NCBI GenBank assembly: GCA_944390615.1
Contig: CALXRJ010000180.1
Span: 1 to 6,667, forward strand
Length of the DNA stretch: 6,667 nt
Source: an uncultured Clostridia bacterium
GTDB lineage: Bacteria; Bacillota; Clostridia; TANB77; CAG-508
Reading direction: 5' to 3'
Part shown: positions 6,436 through 6,667 of the stretch, in pieces
Layout of the letters: each line of letters begins with the position of its first letter
Numbering within the stretch: position 1 is the stretch's first letter
Notes under the pieces: generated by a model
What the model saw: the letters and a program-made list of their open reading frames with translations, nothing else
What the model was told of the DNA's origin: nothing
Databases searched by the model: none
Program-made: the position numbers and the translations under genes

Positions 6436-6480
6436 CTAATGATGATGTACCTCAACTAAATTGATAAATTCTTGATTCAT
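6436..6480 (-). CDS. hisL: his operon leader peptide with three tandem His codons
   Basis: This is a 14-codon open frame, MNQEFINLVEVHHH, from ATG 6480-6478 to TAG 6438-6436. The last three codons are CAT CAT CAT (6447-6439). A ribosome binding site, AAGGTG at 6492-6487, precedes the ATG by 6 nt. It lies about 32 nt into the predicted transcript and is followed directly by alternative hairpins and an intrinsic terminator before hisZ. That arrangement is the one known for attenuation leader peptides. The inferred role is as a sensor: scarce His-tRNA stalls the ribosome at the His codons and changes folding of the downstream RNA. It is not similar in sequence to enterobacterial HisL, which has seven His codons, so the symbol is assigned by function and position. 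It is very short, and gene finders would normally miss it. Confidence 0.85.
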   Translation of the reverse strand: MNQEFINLVEVHHH

Positions 6481-6518
6481 TTAAAACACCTTACTTCTTA
6501 AAATATAATATATATACT

Positions 6519-6547
6519 ATTATACTACAAATCAACATAAAAGTAAA
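6519..6547 (-). promoter_or_regulatory. Promoter of the his operon
   Basis: TTTACT at 6547-6542 (4 of 6 matches to TTGACA) and a perfect TATAAT at 6524-6519 are separated by 17 nt. Transcription would begin near 6512, about 32 nt before the leader peptide ATG. An A/T-only stretch directly upstream of the -35 (about 6551-6564) could act as an UP-like element. This is the only promoter-quality match I see ahead of hisZ. Confidence 0.8.
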
Positions 6548-6667
6548 CTAATTTTTTAAAATTCTGTATTTAATTTATGATAAAATCACCTTAAAAGTTT
6601 AGAAACGAATATTTCACCCTAGATGTATAAAAATAGAAAATATAGACAAAATAGGAAGGTGGAATAT
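6548..6667. other. Intergenic region upstream of the his promoter, probably divergent
   Basis: I see no convincing gene here. At the right edge the plus strand carries AGGAAGGTGG at 6653-6662, a good ribosome binding site followed by AATAT. A plus-strand gene probably starts just past the window. A weak plus-strand -10 candidate, TATGAT, is at 6576-6581, without a clear -35. The rest is AT-rich, with no hairpin or operator-like palindrome that I can support. Confidence 0.4.

Noticed and set aside
6319..6512. T-box riboswitch for tRNA-His upstream of hisZ
   Set aside because: The leader lacks the T-box core (AGGGUGGNACCGCG-like sequence), and the His triplets sit in a short frame with its own ribosome binding site, start and stop. 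A translated leader peptide explains the region better.
6623..6667. Plus-strand gene starting at ATG 6623 (MYKNRKYRQNRK...)
   Set aside because: There is no ribosome binding site before it. The strong AGGAAGGTGG lies inside it and points to a start beyond the window. It cannot be tested with only 15 codons.

Overview
The window is almost entirely a histidine biosynthesis operon read from the minus strand (right to left) in an AT-rich, low-GC bacterium. The base composition, the strong AAGGAG(G) ribosome binding sites, the tight gene packing and the short HisG plus HisZ pairing all fit a low-GC Bacillota (Clostridia/Tissierellia-like) genome. A fusobacterium or similar lineage is not excluded, because the sequence alone does not fix the species.

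Layout in transcription order. 6667-6548: non-coding, with a ribosome-binding-like sequence at the right edge pointing to a divergent plus-strand gene just outside the window. 6547-6519: sigma-A-type promoter (TTTACT, 17 nt, TATAAT). 6480-6436: a 14-codon leader peptide, MNQEFINLVEVHHH, ending in three consecutive His codons. 6431-6319: a set of mutually exclusive hairpins ending in a strong intrinsic terminator. Then come hisZ (6297-5323), hisG (5323-4685), hisD (4691-3393), hisC (3390-2332), hisB (2324-1734), hisH (1734-1126), hisA (1132-406, frameshifted) and hisF (424 to the left edge, 3' end cut off). Junctions are 1-nt, 7-nt or 19-nt overlaps or gaps of 2 to 7 nt, so this looks like one translationally coupled transcript.

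Together the genes cover most of the route from PRPP and ATP to histidine: HisZ/HisG (step 1), HisA (isomerase), HisH/HisF (IGP synthase), HisB (dehydratase only), HisC (aminotransferase) and HisD (histidinol to histidine). HisI/HisE activities are not in the window and may follow hisF. No histidinol-phosphate phosphatase is present, and HisB lacks the fused phosphatase domain, so that enzyme must be encoded elsewhere.

Two items stand out. The first is a his attenuator with a His-codon leader peptide and a five-segment hairpin switch, not a T-box. The second is a one-base insertion in hisA at about position 601, which stops the protein at 181 residues. Dropping that base restores a normal 241-residue HisA whose 3' end overlaps hisF.
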